This document shows, one piece after another, positions 7,620-16,408 of a stretch of 64,000 nt of DNA; within the stretch, counting starts at the first letter, position 1; the number at the start of each line of letters is the position of its first letter. Origin of the DNA: Pontimonas sp. (GTDB lineage Bacteria; Actinomycetota; Actinomycetes; Actinomycetales; Microbacteriaceae); NCBI GenBank assembly GCA_018402295.1, contig JAGYJI010000006.1, positions 186,001 to 250,000 of the forward strand, given 5' to 3'. The notes beneath the pieces are model-generated. The model did no database searches. It was not told where the DNA came from and saw nothing but the letters and a program-made list of their open reading frames with translations. The translations under genes and the position numbers were made by a program.

Positions 7620-8746
7620 TGAGCGGCAATCCGTTCTGGATTCACGACCCCGGTTCGGTGACCGTGTGTGATGAGTTTGTCTATGCGCTTATCGTGACGC
7701 TTGAGCGAAGCTCCGCGGCGTTGCACTCAAGTTGGGTGGGGCTTGCGCCCCGGGAGGCACGCACCTCAGAGAGCCTTGGCATCCCTGCGCTACCCCCGGT
7801 GGACTACGGTCAAGCTCGCGCAGCGCTGGGCACCAGCCTGGATGACCTGTCGTGGTTGCGAAGCGCGCTCGTGCGCTTTGCGGAAGCCACTGCGGCACAG
7901 GAGAGGGCTCGGGCTCTGGTGTGGGGGGAACCCGCGGAACGTGCCCTTGCGCTGTGGGTTGCGGTTTTTGCAGGGGCTGACACCCAGGGTGCACTCGGGC
8001 CTAACCCGGTGGGTCACGCTGCCCACAGCGCAAGCCAAGACTTTCCTCGCACCCACGAGGTGGTGGTTCGGGAGCGCCAGGGTGCCCCGCTGATCGCTGA
8101 CGCTCCGCAATCCCTGGGGGATCGAGTGAGTCGGATTCCCGTGGCCGAGAGCCCTATCCGGATTGAGCGTTACCTCGATGGGGACGGACAACCACACTCG
8201 GAGGTCTATATCGCGGGGACCCATGATTGGGGGGTGGGCTCCACCCCAAATCCGTTCGACATGCAAAGCAATATTGCGTTGATGGCGGGTCTGCCTGCTG
8301 CATCGTTGGTGAGCGTTCAGATTGCGATGACGCGCGCAGGTATCAAGCCTGGTGAGCGAGTGACCTTCACCGGACACTCACAGGGCGGCGTTATCGCGAC
8401 CCGTTTGGCGGAGTCAGGTAGATATCACACCACGGGTTTGCTTGTTGTGGGATCTCCCACGGGAACCCTGACCGTCGAGGGTCGCTATCCCGCGGTGGCA
8501 CTGCGCCACACGGATGATGTTGTGCCGCGTTTGGGCGGAAGCGACAGAGGTTCAGGGTTCACGACTGTTGAGCGTGCCAGCGGGCGTCGTCCGGGAGACG
8601 TCGCGGGCGCGCACGAAAAGGTTGGATATGTCCACATGGCCCGCGATCTTGATGCCTCGCCAGCCAGTCCTCATCTGCCCGAATTACCCAGCCCGTCGGG
8701 AACCGCAACCCCGCGGGTGTTTAGCGCCAGCCGAGCAGGTAGTTAG
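7619..8746 (+). CDS. Alpha/beta-hydrolase-fold protein
   Basis: 375 residues. The first half is Ala-rich and probably helical. The second half has a lipase-like nucleophile elbow GHSQGG near residue 251, a plausible acid in RHTDDVVPRL near residue 299 and a histidine in GYVHMARDL near residue 339, so a Ser-Asp-His triad can be assembled. No signal peptide or membrane helix is seen. It follows the 63-residue helical protein with a 1-nt overlap. The substrate is unknown. Its stop shares TTAG with the convergent downstream gene. Confidence 0.6.
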   Translation: MSGNPFWIHDPGSVTVCDEFVYALIVTLERSSAALHSSWVGLAPREARTSESLGIPALPPVDYGQARAALGTSLDDLSWLRSALVRFAEATAAQERARALVWGEPAERALALWVAVFAGADTQGALGPNPVGHAAHSASQDFPRTHEVVVRERQGAPLIADAPQSLGDRVSRIPVAESPIRIERYLDGDGQPHSEVYIAGTHDWGVGSTPNPFDMQSNIALMAGLPAASLVSVQIAMTRAGIKPGERVTFTGHSQGGVIATRLAESGRYHTTGLLVVGSPTGTLTVEGRYPAVALRHTDDVVPRLGGSDRGSGFTTVERASGRRPGDVAGAHEKVGYVHMARDLDASPASPHLPELPSPSGTATPRVFSASRAGS

Positions 8747-9162
8747 CGGCGCTTGCTGACAAAGGGACGCAGCACCATGCCGATTACCCAGCTTGTGAGG
8801 CTGAGGACGAGAGCCCCAATGATTCCCCAATAAAAGTCCTGGACGAAAAGCCCAAAGCCCAACCACTGCGACACCAGAGTCACTAAGAGGAGCAAGAGAG
8901 CGTTGACCACCAGGGCAATCAAACCCAGCGTCACGACATAGAGCGGGAAGGCAACAATGCGGATGGCGTTGCCGACAATGCCGTTGATGAGGCCAAAAAC
9001 GAACGCAATGAAGACGTAACTGACCAGGAGTTCGAGGCTTGGGCCACCGGCAATGACGGGCTCCCCTTCTGCATAAGCAACCATCGTGAGGCCTGGAACA
9101 ATCCAGACTGCAACGGCGAGAGCTAGGGAGTTAACGATGAGTCGGATGAGAAAACGAAGCAT
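8743..9162 (-). CDS. Holin-4-family-like membrane protein
   Basis: 139 residues with four hydrophobic helices and a conserved-looking INGIVGNAIRIVAFPLYVVTLGL core, matching the 'phage holin family' (Phage_holin_4_2, pfam04020) common in actinobacterial chromosomes. It is a housekeeping membrane protein of unknown role; no phage genes are nearby. CATAGT on the - strand (9169-9174) ends 6 nt before the ATG, so it is probably leaderless. Confidence 0.7.
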   Translation of the reverse strand: MLRFLIRLIVNSLALAVAVWIVPGLTMVAYAEGEPVIAGGPSLELLVSYVFIAFVFGLINGIVGNAIRIVAFPLYVVTLGLIALVVNALLLLLVTLVSQWLGFGLFVQDFYWGIIGALVLSLTSWVIGMVLRPFVSKRR

Positions 9163-9168
9163 GGTCTA

Positions 9169-9174
9169 ACTATG
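9169..9174 (-). promoter_or_regulatory. -10 element of the holin-like gene
   Basis: CATAGT read on the - strand, 6 nt before the ATG at 9162, with no Shine-Dalgarno between. Part of the leaderless pattern described in the findings. Confidence 0.45.
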
Positions 9175-9271
9175 CCCGTTTGGTCCGAGTTCCGCCAATA
9201 ATGTCGAGAGCGGACAGCAGGTGGGGGCTGTCGTTGTGCCAGAGAATGGCTCGTGGGAACGAGTGCCCCGC

Positions 9272-9277
9272 TAGATT
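9272..9277 (+). promoter_or_regulatory. -10 element of the E1alpha gene
   Basis: TAGATT followed by exactly 6 nt and the ATG at 9284. There is no Shine-Dalgarno, so the transcript should start at or next to the AUG. Confidence 0.6.
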
Positions 9278-9283
9278 AGAGCC

Positions 9284-10402
9284 ATGCCCTACACCGATGC
9301 CACCGTGCGCCTTCTGGCACAGGATGGGCAACTCGTTCACACTGATCGCAACGAGATGTATCACCAGGCGATTGCTCACCTGACGGAGGCCGAGCTCCTC
9401 GAGTTTTATCGAGTGATGACCGTGGTTCGTCGCTTCGACGTCGAGGCTGGCAACCTGCAACGACAAGGACAAATGGCGCTCTGGGTGCCGAGCATTGGCC
9501 AGGAGGCAGGTCAGGTGGGGTCTGGATTTGCGACTCGATCGCAGGACCACATTTTTCCGGCCTATCGGGAGCACTCCGTTGCGTACCTGAAAGGCCTCGA
9601 CCTGGTCGACATCATTCGGATGCTGCGTGGCGTCACGAATGGTGGGTGGGATCCCAAGAAGACCAACAACTTCCACCTCTACACACTGGTCATCGGGTCC
9701 CACACCCTGCACGCCACCGGCTATGCCATGGGCATTGGTTTTGATGGTGCCTGCGGCTCGGGAAACGTGGATTCTGATGAAGCGGTTCTGGTGTATTTCG
9801 GAGATGGCGCTACAAGCCAGGGTGACACCAACGAAGCGTTGATATTCGCCCAGAGTTATCAAACACCGCAGGTCTTCTTCCTGCAAAACAACCACTGGGC
9901 AATTTCTGTCCCCGTGCGTGTTCAGTCCAGAACACCGCTGTTTGAGCGCGCGGCAGGGTTCGGAATGCCCAGTATTCAAATTGATGGCAACGACGTGCTG
10001 ATGAGTTACGCCGCCACCCGCTTGGCGATGGATGCTGCCCGGTCCGGCCAAGGACCGCACTTCATTGAGGCGCTCACCTATCGAATTGGCGCTCACACCA
10101 CGAGCGATGACCCCTCGAAGTATCAGGATGAGGATGAGCTTGCCTTCTGGCAAGCTCACGATCCGATTGATCGCTTCCGCGCCTATCTTCAGGGCTTGGG
10201 TGTCCAGGAGAGCTACTTCGAGGGGGTCGCGACAGAGGCGGAGGATTATGCCGCGGATATTCGCCGCCGAACCCTCGCCTTGGAGTCACCGCCGGTGGCG
10301 GAGATGTTCCAGCACGTATTCACCGACCCTCATCCGGTGATCCAAGCGGAGCGCGAAGCGCTGGAGAGCTATTTGGCGTCCTTCGAGGAGGCTGGCGAGT
10401 GA
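9284..10402 (+). CDS. 2-oxoacid dehydrogenase E1 component, alpha subunit
   Basis: Thiamine-diphosphate-dependent decarboxylase subunit of a pyruvate or branched-chain 2-oxoacid dehydrogenase complex. In 372 residues the TPP motif GDGATSQGDTNEA followed by QNNHWAIS is clear near residues 171-205, and the phosphorylation-loop region RIGAHTTSDDPSKYQ lies near residue 266. E1beta starts with a 4-nt GTGA overlap. Whether the substrate is pyruvate or branched-chain keto acids cannot be settled from sequence alone. Confidence 0.9.
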   Translation: MPYTDATVRLLAQDGQLVHTDRNEMYHQAIAHLTEAELLEFYRVMTVVRRFDVEAGNLQRQGQMALWVPSIGQEAGQVGSGFATRSQDHIFPAYREHSVAYLKGLDLVDIIRMLRGVTNGGWDPKKTNNFHLYTLVIGSHTLHATGYAMGIGFDGACGSGNVDSDEAVLVYFGDGATSQGDTNEALIFAQSYQTPQVFFLQNNHWAISVPVRVQSRTPLFERAAGFGMPSIQIDGNDVLMSYAATRLAMDAARSGQGPHFIEALTYRIGAHTTSDDPSKYQDEDELAFWQAHDPIDRFRAYLQGLGVQESYFEGVATEAEDYAADIRRRTLALESPPVAEMFQHVFTDPHPVIQAEREALESYLASFEEAGE

Positions 10403-11373
10403 CCGAATTTCCGCTAGCCAAGGCCATAACTGAGGGGCTTCGAGCCGCTATGGTCAAGGACCCCTCGGTGATGCTGATGGGTGAAGACATTGCCCAACTG
10501 GGTGGAGTGTTTCGTGTGACCGAGGGTCTCCAGGAGGAGTTTGGTCCGAACCGCGTTATCGACACCCCACTGGCTGAGTCGGGAATTGTGGGAACCGCCA
10601 TCGGACTGGCCATGAGGGGATATCGCCCGGTCTGTGAGATCCAGTTCGATGGTTTTGTCTACCCAGCGTTTGACCAGATTGTGACGCAGCTGGCCAAGCT
10701 GACCGCTCGACACGAGGGGACACAGTCGTTCCCGGTGGTCATCCGTATTCCCTATGGCGGACACATTGGTGCGGTTGAGCATCACCAGGAGAGCCCGGAA
10801 GCGTATTTCGCGCACACTGCTGGCCTCCGTGTGGTCTCACCGGCGACCCCCCACGATGCCTACTGGTTGATGCAAGACGCGATTGAGTCCAATGACCCGG
10901 TGATTTATCTGGAGCCCAAGAGCCGTTACTGGCACAAAGGCCCCATCGACAGGGAGAGTGCTGGCGCCCAGATGGGCGAGGCTCGCGTGGTGCGCCAGGG
11001 AACCGATGTGACCGTCATTGGCCATGGCGCGATGGTCAGCGTCATGCATCAGGCCGCCGAGATCGCAGACAGCGAGGGTGTGAGCCTGGAGCTGATTGAC
11101 CTTCGTTCGCTCTCCCCCATCGACTACGACACGATCCTGGAGTCGGTGCGGCGCACCGGTCGTGCGATTGTGGCGCAGGAAGCCCCCGGCAATGTGAGCG
11201 TGGGGAGCGAAATAGCGGCCACTCTGATGGAGAAAGCGTTCTATGTCATGGAGGCCCCGGTGTTGCGGGTGAGCGGCTTTAACACACCTTTCCCACCGGC
11301 TCGACTCGAGGCCCTGTACTTGCCCGACGCTGACCGCATACTTGACGCGGTGGATAGAAGCCTGGCTTACTGA
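10399..11373 (+). CDS. 2-oxoacid dehydrogenase E1 component, beta subunit
   Basis: Partner of the alpha subunit; forms the alpha2beta2 E1 that decarboxylates the 2-oxoacid and acylates lipoyl-E2. 324 residues with the N-terminal pyrimidine-binding domain (MGEDIAQLGGVFRVTEGL near residue 27, DTPLAESGIVGTAIGLA near 55) and the C-terminal transketolase domain. The GTG start overlaps the E1alpha stop by 4 nt. The E2 gene begins 23 nt downstream. Confidence 0.92.
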   Translation: MTEFPLAKAITEGLRAAMVKDPSVMLMGEDIAQLGGVFRVTEGLQEEFGPNRVIDTPLAESGIVGTAIGLAMRGYRPVCEIQFDGFVYPAFDQIVTQLAKLTARHEGTQSFPVVIRIPYGGHIGAVEHHQESPEAYFAHTAGLRVVSPATPHDAYWLMQDAIESNDPVIYLEPKSRYWHKGPIDRESAGAQMGEARVVRQGTDVTVIGHGAMVSVMHQAAEIADSEGVSLELIDLRSLSPIDYDTILESVRRTGRAIVAQEAPGNVSVGSEIAATLMEKAFYVMEAPVLRVSGFNTPFPPARLEALYLPDADRILDAVDRSLAY

Positions 11374-11396
11374 TGACTAAGGCGTAAGGAGCAACC

Positions 11397-12712
11397 GTGT
11401 CGCAATTCACCTTTCCCTTGCCGGATGTCGGCGAAGGCTTGACCGAAGCCGAAATCGTGAGTTGGCGGGTCAAGCCGGGTGACGAGGTCACGGTCAATCA
11501 GGTGGTGTGTGAGATTGAGACCGCCAAGTCCCTCGTGGAACTGCCCTCTCCCTTCCAGGGAGTGGTCAAAGAGCTCCTGGTCAACGAGGGTGACACCGTC
11601 TTGGTGGGAACTCCCATCATTAGCGTGGAGGGGATGGCGGCGACTCCTCACCCGATACCGGTGTCACGGACGCGGTGGGTGATGCTGAGAGCAGTGTGAC
11701 GCAGGAAACTGCGGAACCGAAGAACCTGGTCGGCTATGGCACCGGCCCCACGACTCCCACCTCACGGCGCAAGCGCGCTCAGGCCCCCGCGGACGCTCCG
11801 GTCGTTACTCCCCCACCCCCAGCGAGGGCGGATCTTCCCCTTACGGACTCGGTGCCCGTGATAGCTAAGCCCCCTATTCGTAAGCTGGCAAAAGACCTGG
11901 GCGTTGATCTGGAGTCGGTCACAGGAAGTGGAATCGGCGGCGAAATTCTGCGCGACGACGTTATCCGTCATGCTGGCCAGGCCACAGTCTTCCGAAACCT
12001 CGCAACCCCGGAATGGCCCGAGAACCGCGAGGACCGAATCCCGGTGAAGGGTGTGCGCAAAGCTATCGCTCAAGCGATGGTGAAGAGCATGTTCACAGCC
12101 CCTCACGTCTCCGTGTTCGTGGATGTTGATGCCACCAGAACGATGGATTTTGTGAAGCGTTTGAAAGCGTCCCCCGATTTCGCCGGCATCAAGGTGTCCC
12201 CGCTTCTGGTGATGGTGAAGGCCATGATCTGGGCGGTTCAACGAAACCCCACGGTCAACTCAACCTGGACCGAAGAAGAAATTATTGTCCACCACTTTGT
12301 GAACATGGGTGTTGCTGCGGCAACCCCGCGAGGATTAATTGTGCCCAACGTCAAGGAGGCTCAGTCCCTGAGCCTTCGAGACCTGGCGATGGCTTTGGAA
12401 CAATTGACGGTGACTGCCCGCGAGGGAAAGACAACGCCGGAGGAAATGTCGGGCGGAACGATCACCATTACCAACCTCGGATCTTTTGGTGTTGACACCG
12501 GAACGCCCATTTTGAATCCGGGCGAGGTCACGATCGTGGCGCTTGGAACCATCAAGCCCAAGCCCTGGGTGGTCAACGGTGAAATACGCGCTCGCATGGT
12601 GACGACCGTTGCGGCGAGTTTCGATCATCGAGTCGTGGATGGCGATGTGGCGAGCAAATTTGTGGCCGATGTGGCCGCAGTAATGGAGGAACCAGCTCTC
12701 CTACTTGATTGA
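11397..12712 (+). CDS. Dihydrolipoamide acyltransferase E2, frameshifted in the linker
   Basis: Core acyltransferase of the complex. The N-terminal lipoyl domain (lipoyl lysine in [11 protein letters not shown] near residue 43) is read in one frame up to about 11640; the peripheral subunit-binding domain ([19 protein letters not shown]) and the catalytic domain with [11 protein letters not shown] are read in another. Adding one G to the GGGG at 11631-11634 gives a continuous acidic Ser/Thr/Pro linker ([16 protein letters not shown]), so a lost homopolymer base is likely. The repaired protein has about 438 residues. AAGGAGC precedes the GTG start. No E3 gene is in the window. Confidence 0.9.
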
Positions 12713-12714
12713 GT

Positions 12715-12744
12715 TTGACAATCATTCTCATTAAGGGTTACGCT
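12715..12744 (+). promoter_or_regulatory. znu promoter with overlapping Zur box
   Basis: A consensus -35 TTGACA (12715-12720), an 18-bp spacer and -10 TACGCT (12739-12744) end 7 nt before the znuA ATG. A 7-1-7 inverted repeat TGACAAT-C-ATTCTCA (12716-12730, one mismatch between arms) matches the actinobacterial Zur/Fur operator and covers the -35 and part of the spacer, so bound Zur would block RNA polymerase. Confidence 0.85.
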
Positions 12745-12751
12745 CGGCCCT

Positions 12752-13828
12752 ATGAGAAATTCACTTCTAAGCGCAGGCGTAGCCGCCACCGTCCTTGTCC
12801 TCGCATCGTGCTCTCCCACTACCCCGGATGAGCCAGCAGACGCGTCCGCAGAGACTTCTCCCACCACCGCACAAGCGCAGGACGCTCCTTTAGTGGTGGT
12901 CACGACAACTGTGCTGGGTAGCGTGGTGGGAGAGATTCTTACCTGTGCGCTCGGTGATGATTCATCGATGACTGTCCTCATGCCTATTGGCGCAGACCCC
13001 CATGACTTCCAGGCATCCTCAGCCCAGGTCGCTCTCATGGCCGGCGCAGATCTTGTGGTTGTCAATGGGTTGGGCCTGGAGGAGGGCGTCTTGGATGCCG
13101 TCGAGAATATTGAGGCAGATGGCGTATCCGTTCTCGAGATCGCATCCCTCGTTGACCCCTTGCCCTTTGGAGACGACCACGGGGATGAGAAAGCTGACAA
13201 AGAATCTCACGATGATCACGGGCACGATGAGCACGAGGATGAGCACTCTGAGGAAGAAGATCACTCCGACGAAGAGTCCCACGACGACCACGGGCACGGA
13301 GAGTTTGACCCACACTTCTGGTTCGACATGGAGCGCATGGCACTGGCTGCAGAGCTGATTGGTGCGAAGCTTGCGGAGAACGGCGACGAGAGCTTTGCGT
13401 CCTGCGGTGAGAGCGTTGCCGCAGAGATTCGCGCCAGTGAGGTCCTCGTGGCAGAAACTCTCGCGAGCGTTCCCGAAGCCAACCGAGTTTTGGTGACCGA
13501 TCACGATGCACTGGGTTACTTTGCTGAGCGCTACGAGTACAACGTTGTCGGTGTGGTGATTCCTGGTGGCTCAACCTTGGGTGACCCCAACTCTCAAGAG
13601 CTAGCGGCCCTGGTATCAACGATTCGCTCAGAGAACGTGCGAGCCATCTTTGGTAACACGGCTGACTCACCTGCACTCTTGGAGACCCTCGCCGGCGAGG
13701 TGGGCGGAAACGTCCAGGTTGTCGAGCTCTTTGTGGGGAGTTTGGGTGGGCCCGGCTCTGGCGCTGAGAGTTACGTCTTGATGATGACCACCAACGCAAC
13801 ACGGATTGCCTCCGCGCTGGCAGACTGA
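12752..13828 (+). CDS. znuA: Zinc ABC transporter substrate-binding lipoprotein
   Basis: Binds Zn2+ outside the membrane and delivers it to ZnuBC. 358 residues: a lipoprotein signal peptide with lipobox-like VLASC near residue 20, a metal-binding lobe, and a long His/Asp/Glu-rich loop (about residues 145-185) typical of zinc-specific members, followed by HFWFDMERM. No Shine-Dalgarno precedes the ATG and the -10 hexamer lies 7 nt upstream, so it is probably leaderless. It is first in a znuA-znuB-znuC-zur operon under a Zur box. Confidence 0.93.
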   Translation: MRNSLLSAGVAATVLVLASCSPTTPDEPADASAETSPTTAQAQDAPLVVVTTTVLGSVVGEILTCALGDDSSMTVLMPIGADPHDFQASSAQVALMAGADLVVVNGLGLEEGVLDAVENIEADGVSVLEIASLVDPLPFGDDHGDEKADKESHDDHGHDEHEDEHSEEEDHSDEESHDDHGHGEFDPHFWFDMERMALAAELIGAKLAENGDESFASCGESVAAEIRASEVLVAETLASVPEANRVLVTDHDALGYFAERYEYNVVGVVIPGGSTLGDPNSQELAALVSTIRSENVRAIFGNTADSPALLETLAGEVGGNVQVVELFVGSLGGPGSGAESYVLMMTTNATRIASALAD

Positions 13829-13833
13829 GCACC

Positions 13834-14670
13834 GTGGAGTGGTGGTTAGCGCCTTTTGAGCTGGGGTTTCAACAGCGTGCGCTGATCGGTGGGATGCTTG
13901 CTGCCCTGATGGCCTCCACCGTCGGAACCTGGTTAGTTCTGCGAGGGATGAGTTTCTTCGGTGACGCCTTTGTCCACGGTGTCATCCCGGGGGTCGCAGC
14001 CGCAGTTGTCCTCGACATCAACCCACTCCTGGGAGCAGCGGTGGCGGCAGCGATCATGGTGTTCGCTATTGAGTTGGTGCAACGCAAGACTGTTCTGGGC
14101 GAGGACACGTCCATTGGTTTGTTATTTGTGGGAATGCTGGCGCTGGGTGTCGTGATCATTTCCCGCCTGGATTCGTACTCGGGCAGTCTCACCAGCATCC
14201 TCTTTGGTGATGCCCTAGGCGTCACCTGGGATGACATCGCGGGGCAACTGGTGGTGTTGGCCATTGTCGTGATTGTGTCTACGGTTCTCTACCGCCCCCT
14301 CATTGCCCTGAGCCTGTCTCGCGACAAAGCCGAGCTGTTGGGTATGCGACCGGGCCTCGCCCACGCGGCTCTGTTGGTTTTGATTGCGCTTGCCGTTATC
14401 GGCAGCTATCAATCGGTGGGAACGCTCTTGGTCCTTGGTCTGCTGATCGGACCTCCGGCAACAGCGAGTCTTCTGTCCCGGACTATCTCTCGCATGATGC
14501 TCATCGCGGCAGTCATTGGCGTCGTATCGGTCTGGCTGGGCCTCACCATCAGTTACTACTGGGGAACGGCCGCATCCGCCACGATGGCGCTTGTTCCGAT
14601 TGTTCTGTTTTTTGCCGTGTTGAGCGTGAAGAACGTCGTTGAATCAGCCAGAGCTCGGGTGAGCGCATGA
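13834..14670 (+). CDS. znuB: Zinc ABC transporter permease
   Basis: Membrane subunit of the zinc importer. 278 residues with about eight hydrophobic helices and the ABC-3 family feature LRGMSFFGDAFVHGVIPG near residue 28, where histidine and aspartate are conserved. The GTG start lies 5 nt after znuA; the end overlaps znuC by 4 nt (ATGA). Confidence 0.93.
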   Translation: MEWWLAPFELGFQQRALIGGMLAALMASTVGTWLVLRGMSFFGDAFVHGVIPGVAAAVVLDINPLLGAAVAAAIMVFAIELVQRKTVLGEDTSIGLLFVGMLALGVVIISRLDSYSGSLTSILFGDALGVTWDDIAGQLVVLAIVVIVSTVLYRPLIALSLSRDKAELLGMRPGLAHAALLVLIALAVIGSYQSVGTLLVLGLLIGPPATASLLSRTISRMMLIAAVIGVVSVWLGLTISYYWGTAASATMALVPIVLFFAVLSVKNVVESARARVSA

Positions 14671-15455
14671 GCGCCGTCATCACGGGACGAGATGTCGTCG
14701 TGGTTCGAGATGGGCAGGTCGCTCTCGCCGCCTCCACCTTTACGGTTCCAGAGGCAGCCATTACAGCGGTGATCGGGCCCAATGGCAGCGGGAAATCCAC
14801 CCTCTTGCACGCTGCCACTGGATTGTTGCCGCTGGAGTCGGGCACCCTTGAGGTGTTGGGCAAGACTCCTGTGGAGGGGCGCAGCGACGTTGCCTACGTC
14901 GTGCAGCACATGAACGTGAATCCTGGGATTCCGATGACGGTTCGCGAAGTGGTCTCCATGGGCCGCTACCCCACGGTGGGCCTGCTCAGGCCGCTCTCCG
15001 CAGCGGACAAAGCACTCGTTAATGACGCCATTGCTCTGCTGCGCATTGAGGACCTCGCAGATCGGCAAGTGGCCAAACTTTCCGGAGGGCAACGGCAACG
15101 AGTGTTCGTGGCCCAAGCACTTGCGCAAGACCACACAATCTTGTTCATGGACGAGCCCCTGACGGGGCTCGATATTCAGTCAGCGCAGACTATTGATGAC
15201 ATCATGCACGAGGAGCCTGCCCGGGGATGCTCGGTAGTGTTCACCACGCACGACCTCGAGGAGGCGCGAGCAGCCGACCACGTCATTTTGGTCAGTGGGT
15301 ATGTGGTTGCCGAGGGAGCACCCGAGGATGTGTTGACGTCGGAAAACCTGGCGAGGGCATACGGTTTAGGTTTGCTTCACCCGGAGAACACAGCGGGACT
15401 TGGGATAATCGATGACGCCCACGATCCGCACCACACCCACGATCACGAGAAATAG
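14667..15455 (+). CDS. znuC: Zinc ABC transporter ATPase with His-rich tail
   Basis: Energises zinc import. 262 residues with Walker A GPNGSGKST near residue 35, signature LSGGQRQR near residue 139, Walker B LFMDEP near residue 160 and the H-loop FTTHDLEEA. The last residues (DDAHDPHHTHDHEK) form a short His/Asp-rich cytosolic tail that is unusual for an ATPase and could sense or buffer zinc. zur starts 2 nt downstream. Confidence 0.92.
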   Translation: MSAVITGRDVVVVRDGQVALAASTFTVPEAAITAVIGPNGSGKSTLLHAATGLLPLESGTLEVLGKTPVEGRSDVAYVVQHMNVNPGIPMTVREVVSMGRYPTVGLLRPLSAADKALVNDAIALLRIEDLADRQVAKLSGGQRQRVFVAQALAQDHTILFMDEPLTGLDIQSAQTIDDIMHEEPARGCSVVFTTHDLEEARAADHVILVSGYVVAEGAPEDVLTSENLARAYGLGLLHPENTAGLGIIDDAHDPHHTHDHEK

Positions 15456-15457
15456 CC

Positions 15458-15868
15458 ATGAAGCGCAACACGAAACAGCGAGAAGAAGTCTGGCAGGCCC
15501 TGGAATCAACCCCCGAGTTTGTCAGCGCTCAGGAGTTGCACCAGAAACTGCGCACTGGTGGTTCCACCATTGGGTTGGCCACGGTCTATCGAACACTGAA
15601 CGCTCTCGCCGACGAGGGAAGTGCTGATGCACTCAGTATCGAGGGCGAAAACCTCTACCGGGCGTGCTCACCGGGTCACCACCACCACCTGATCTGCCGG
15701 GTGTGTGGGGCGACCACAGAGATTGAGGCCGGAGAAGTGGAAGCGTGGGCCAAGAAAATTGCTGCCGAACACGGTTATGGGGATCCGCAACACATCGTGG
15801 ACATCTTTGGAACCTGCCCGAGCTGCCAATGCAGGGGTTGCTCCCAGCCCTTAGAGCGCGTACAGTAG
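15458..15868 (+). CDS. zur: Fur-family zinc uptake regulator
   Basis: Zinc-responsive repressor. 136 residues with the winged-helix DNA-binding domain (TIGLATVYRTLNALADEG near residue 39), the metal-binding segment HHHHLICRVCGATTEIE near residue 69, and a second CxxC pair in CPSCQCRGC near the C-terminus. Being last in the operon it probably represses, with the operator at 12716-12730 it autoregulates. The assignment to Zur rather than Fur rests on the operon and operator. Confidence 0.9.
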   Translation: MKRNTKQREEVWQALESTPEFVSAQELHQKLRTGGSTIGLATVYRTLNALADEGSADALSIEGENLYRACSPGHHHHLICRVCGATTEIEAGEVEAWAKKIAAEHGYGDPQHIVDIFGTCPSCQCRGCSQPLERVQ

Positions 15869-15876
15869 GGCTTTGG

Positions 15877-15937
15877 TTCAGCCACATAGTGCTGAATCTT
15901 GTGCGCACAGAAGCCTCTCTTCGGATGAAAGCTTCTG
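15877..15937 (+). other. Two small hairpins between zur and rpmB
   Basis: TTCAGC/GCTGAA (15877-15896) just after the zur stop could act as a weak terminator; CAGAAGC/GCTTCTG (15908-15937) follows and could be part of the rpmB leader. No Zur box is visible in this 134-bp gap. Low confidence in function. Confidence 0.3.
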
Positions 15938-16002
15938 ATTGCGTGCCGACAAGTGACCTTGGGTAGGGCAGTAGTCCTACGGTAGTGATAACAGGAGGAA
16001 AC

Positions 16003-16239
16003 ATGGCAGCAGTCTGCCAAGTGACCGGAGCCATCCCTGGTTTTGGACACAACATCTCGCACTCGCACCGCCGCACGAAGCGTCGGTTCGACCCGAACAT
16101 CCAGAAGAAGACGTACTTTGTTCCGTCTCTGAAGCGGAAGGTAACGCTGACGCTCTCCGTCAAGGGAATCAAGACCATTGATGCCCGCGGTATTGAGTCT
16201 GTCGTTGCCGAGCTTCTCGCTCGTGGGGAGAAGATCTAA
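16003..16239 (+). CDS. rpmB: 50S ribosomal protein bL28, zinc-independent form
   Basis: 78 residues; [20 protein letters not shown] and [15 protein letters not shown] are bL28 signatures. Only one cysteine remains (residue 5) and the two CxxC pairs of the zinc-binding C+ form are missing. AGGAGGA is well spaced from ATG 16003. It overlaps rpmG by one nucleotide. Confidence 0.95.
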   Translation: MAAVCQVTGAIPGFGHNISHSHRRTKRRFDPNIQKKTYFVPSLKRKVTLTLSVKGIKTIDARGIESVVAELLARGEKI

Positions 16240-16406
16240 TGGCTAAAGCACAAGATGTTCGCCCCATCATCAAGCTTCGTTCCACCGCTGGTACGGGCTA
16301 CACCTACGTCACCCGTAAGAACCGTCGTAACGATCCTGACCGCCTGGTTTTGAAGAAGTACGACCCCGTAGTGCGCAAGCACGTTGAATTCCGCGAGGAG
16401 CGTTAA
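16239..16406 (+). CDS. rpmG: 50S ribosomal protein bL33, zinc-independent form
   Basis: 55 residues starting [20 protein letters not shown], with [25 protein letters not shown] and no cysteine, the C- form of bL33. The ATG overlaps the rpmB stop TAA by one nucleotide; rpsN begins 2 nt after the stop. Confidence 0.95.
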   Translation: MAKAQDVRPIIKLRSTAGTGYTYVTRKNRRNDPDRLVLKKYDPVVRKHVEFREER

Positions 16407-16408
16407 GC

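Noticed and set aside
8743-9162. Prophage remnant because of a holin-family gene
   Set aside because: No lysin, integrase, capsid or tail genes nearby; this holin-like family is widespread in actinobacterial chromosomes.
9170-10159. Long - strand reading frame of 329 codons opposite the E1alpha gene
   Set aside because: It is antisense to a well-supported gene, has no family motifs and arises from third-position GC bias.
12985-13358. Separate histidine-rich metal-binding ORF inside znuA
   Set aside because: It is an out-of-frame shadow of the His/Asp-rich loop of ZnuA.
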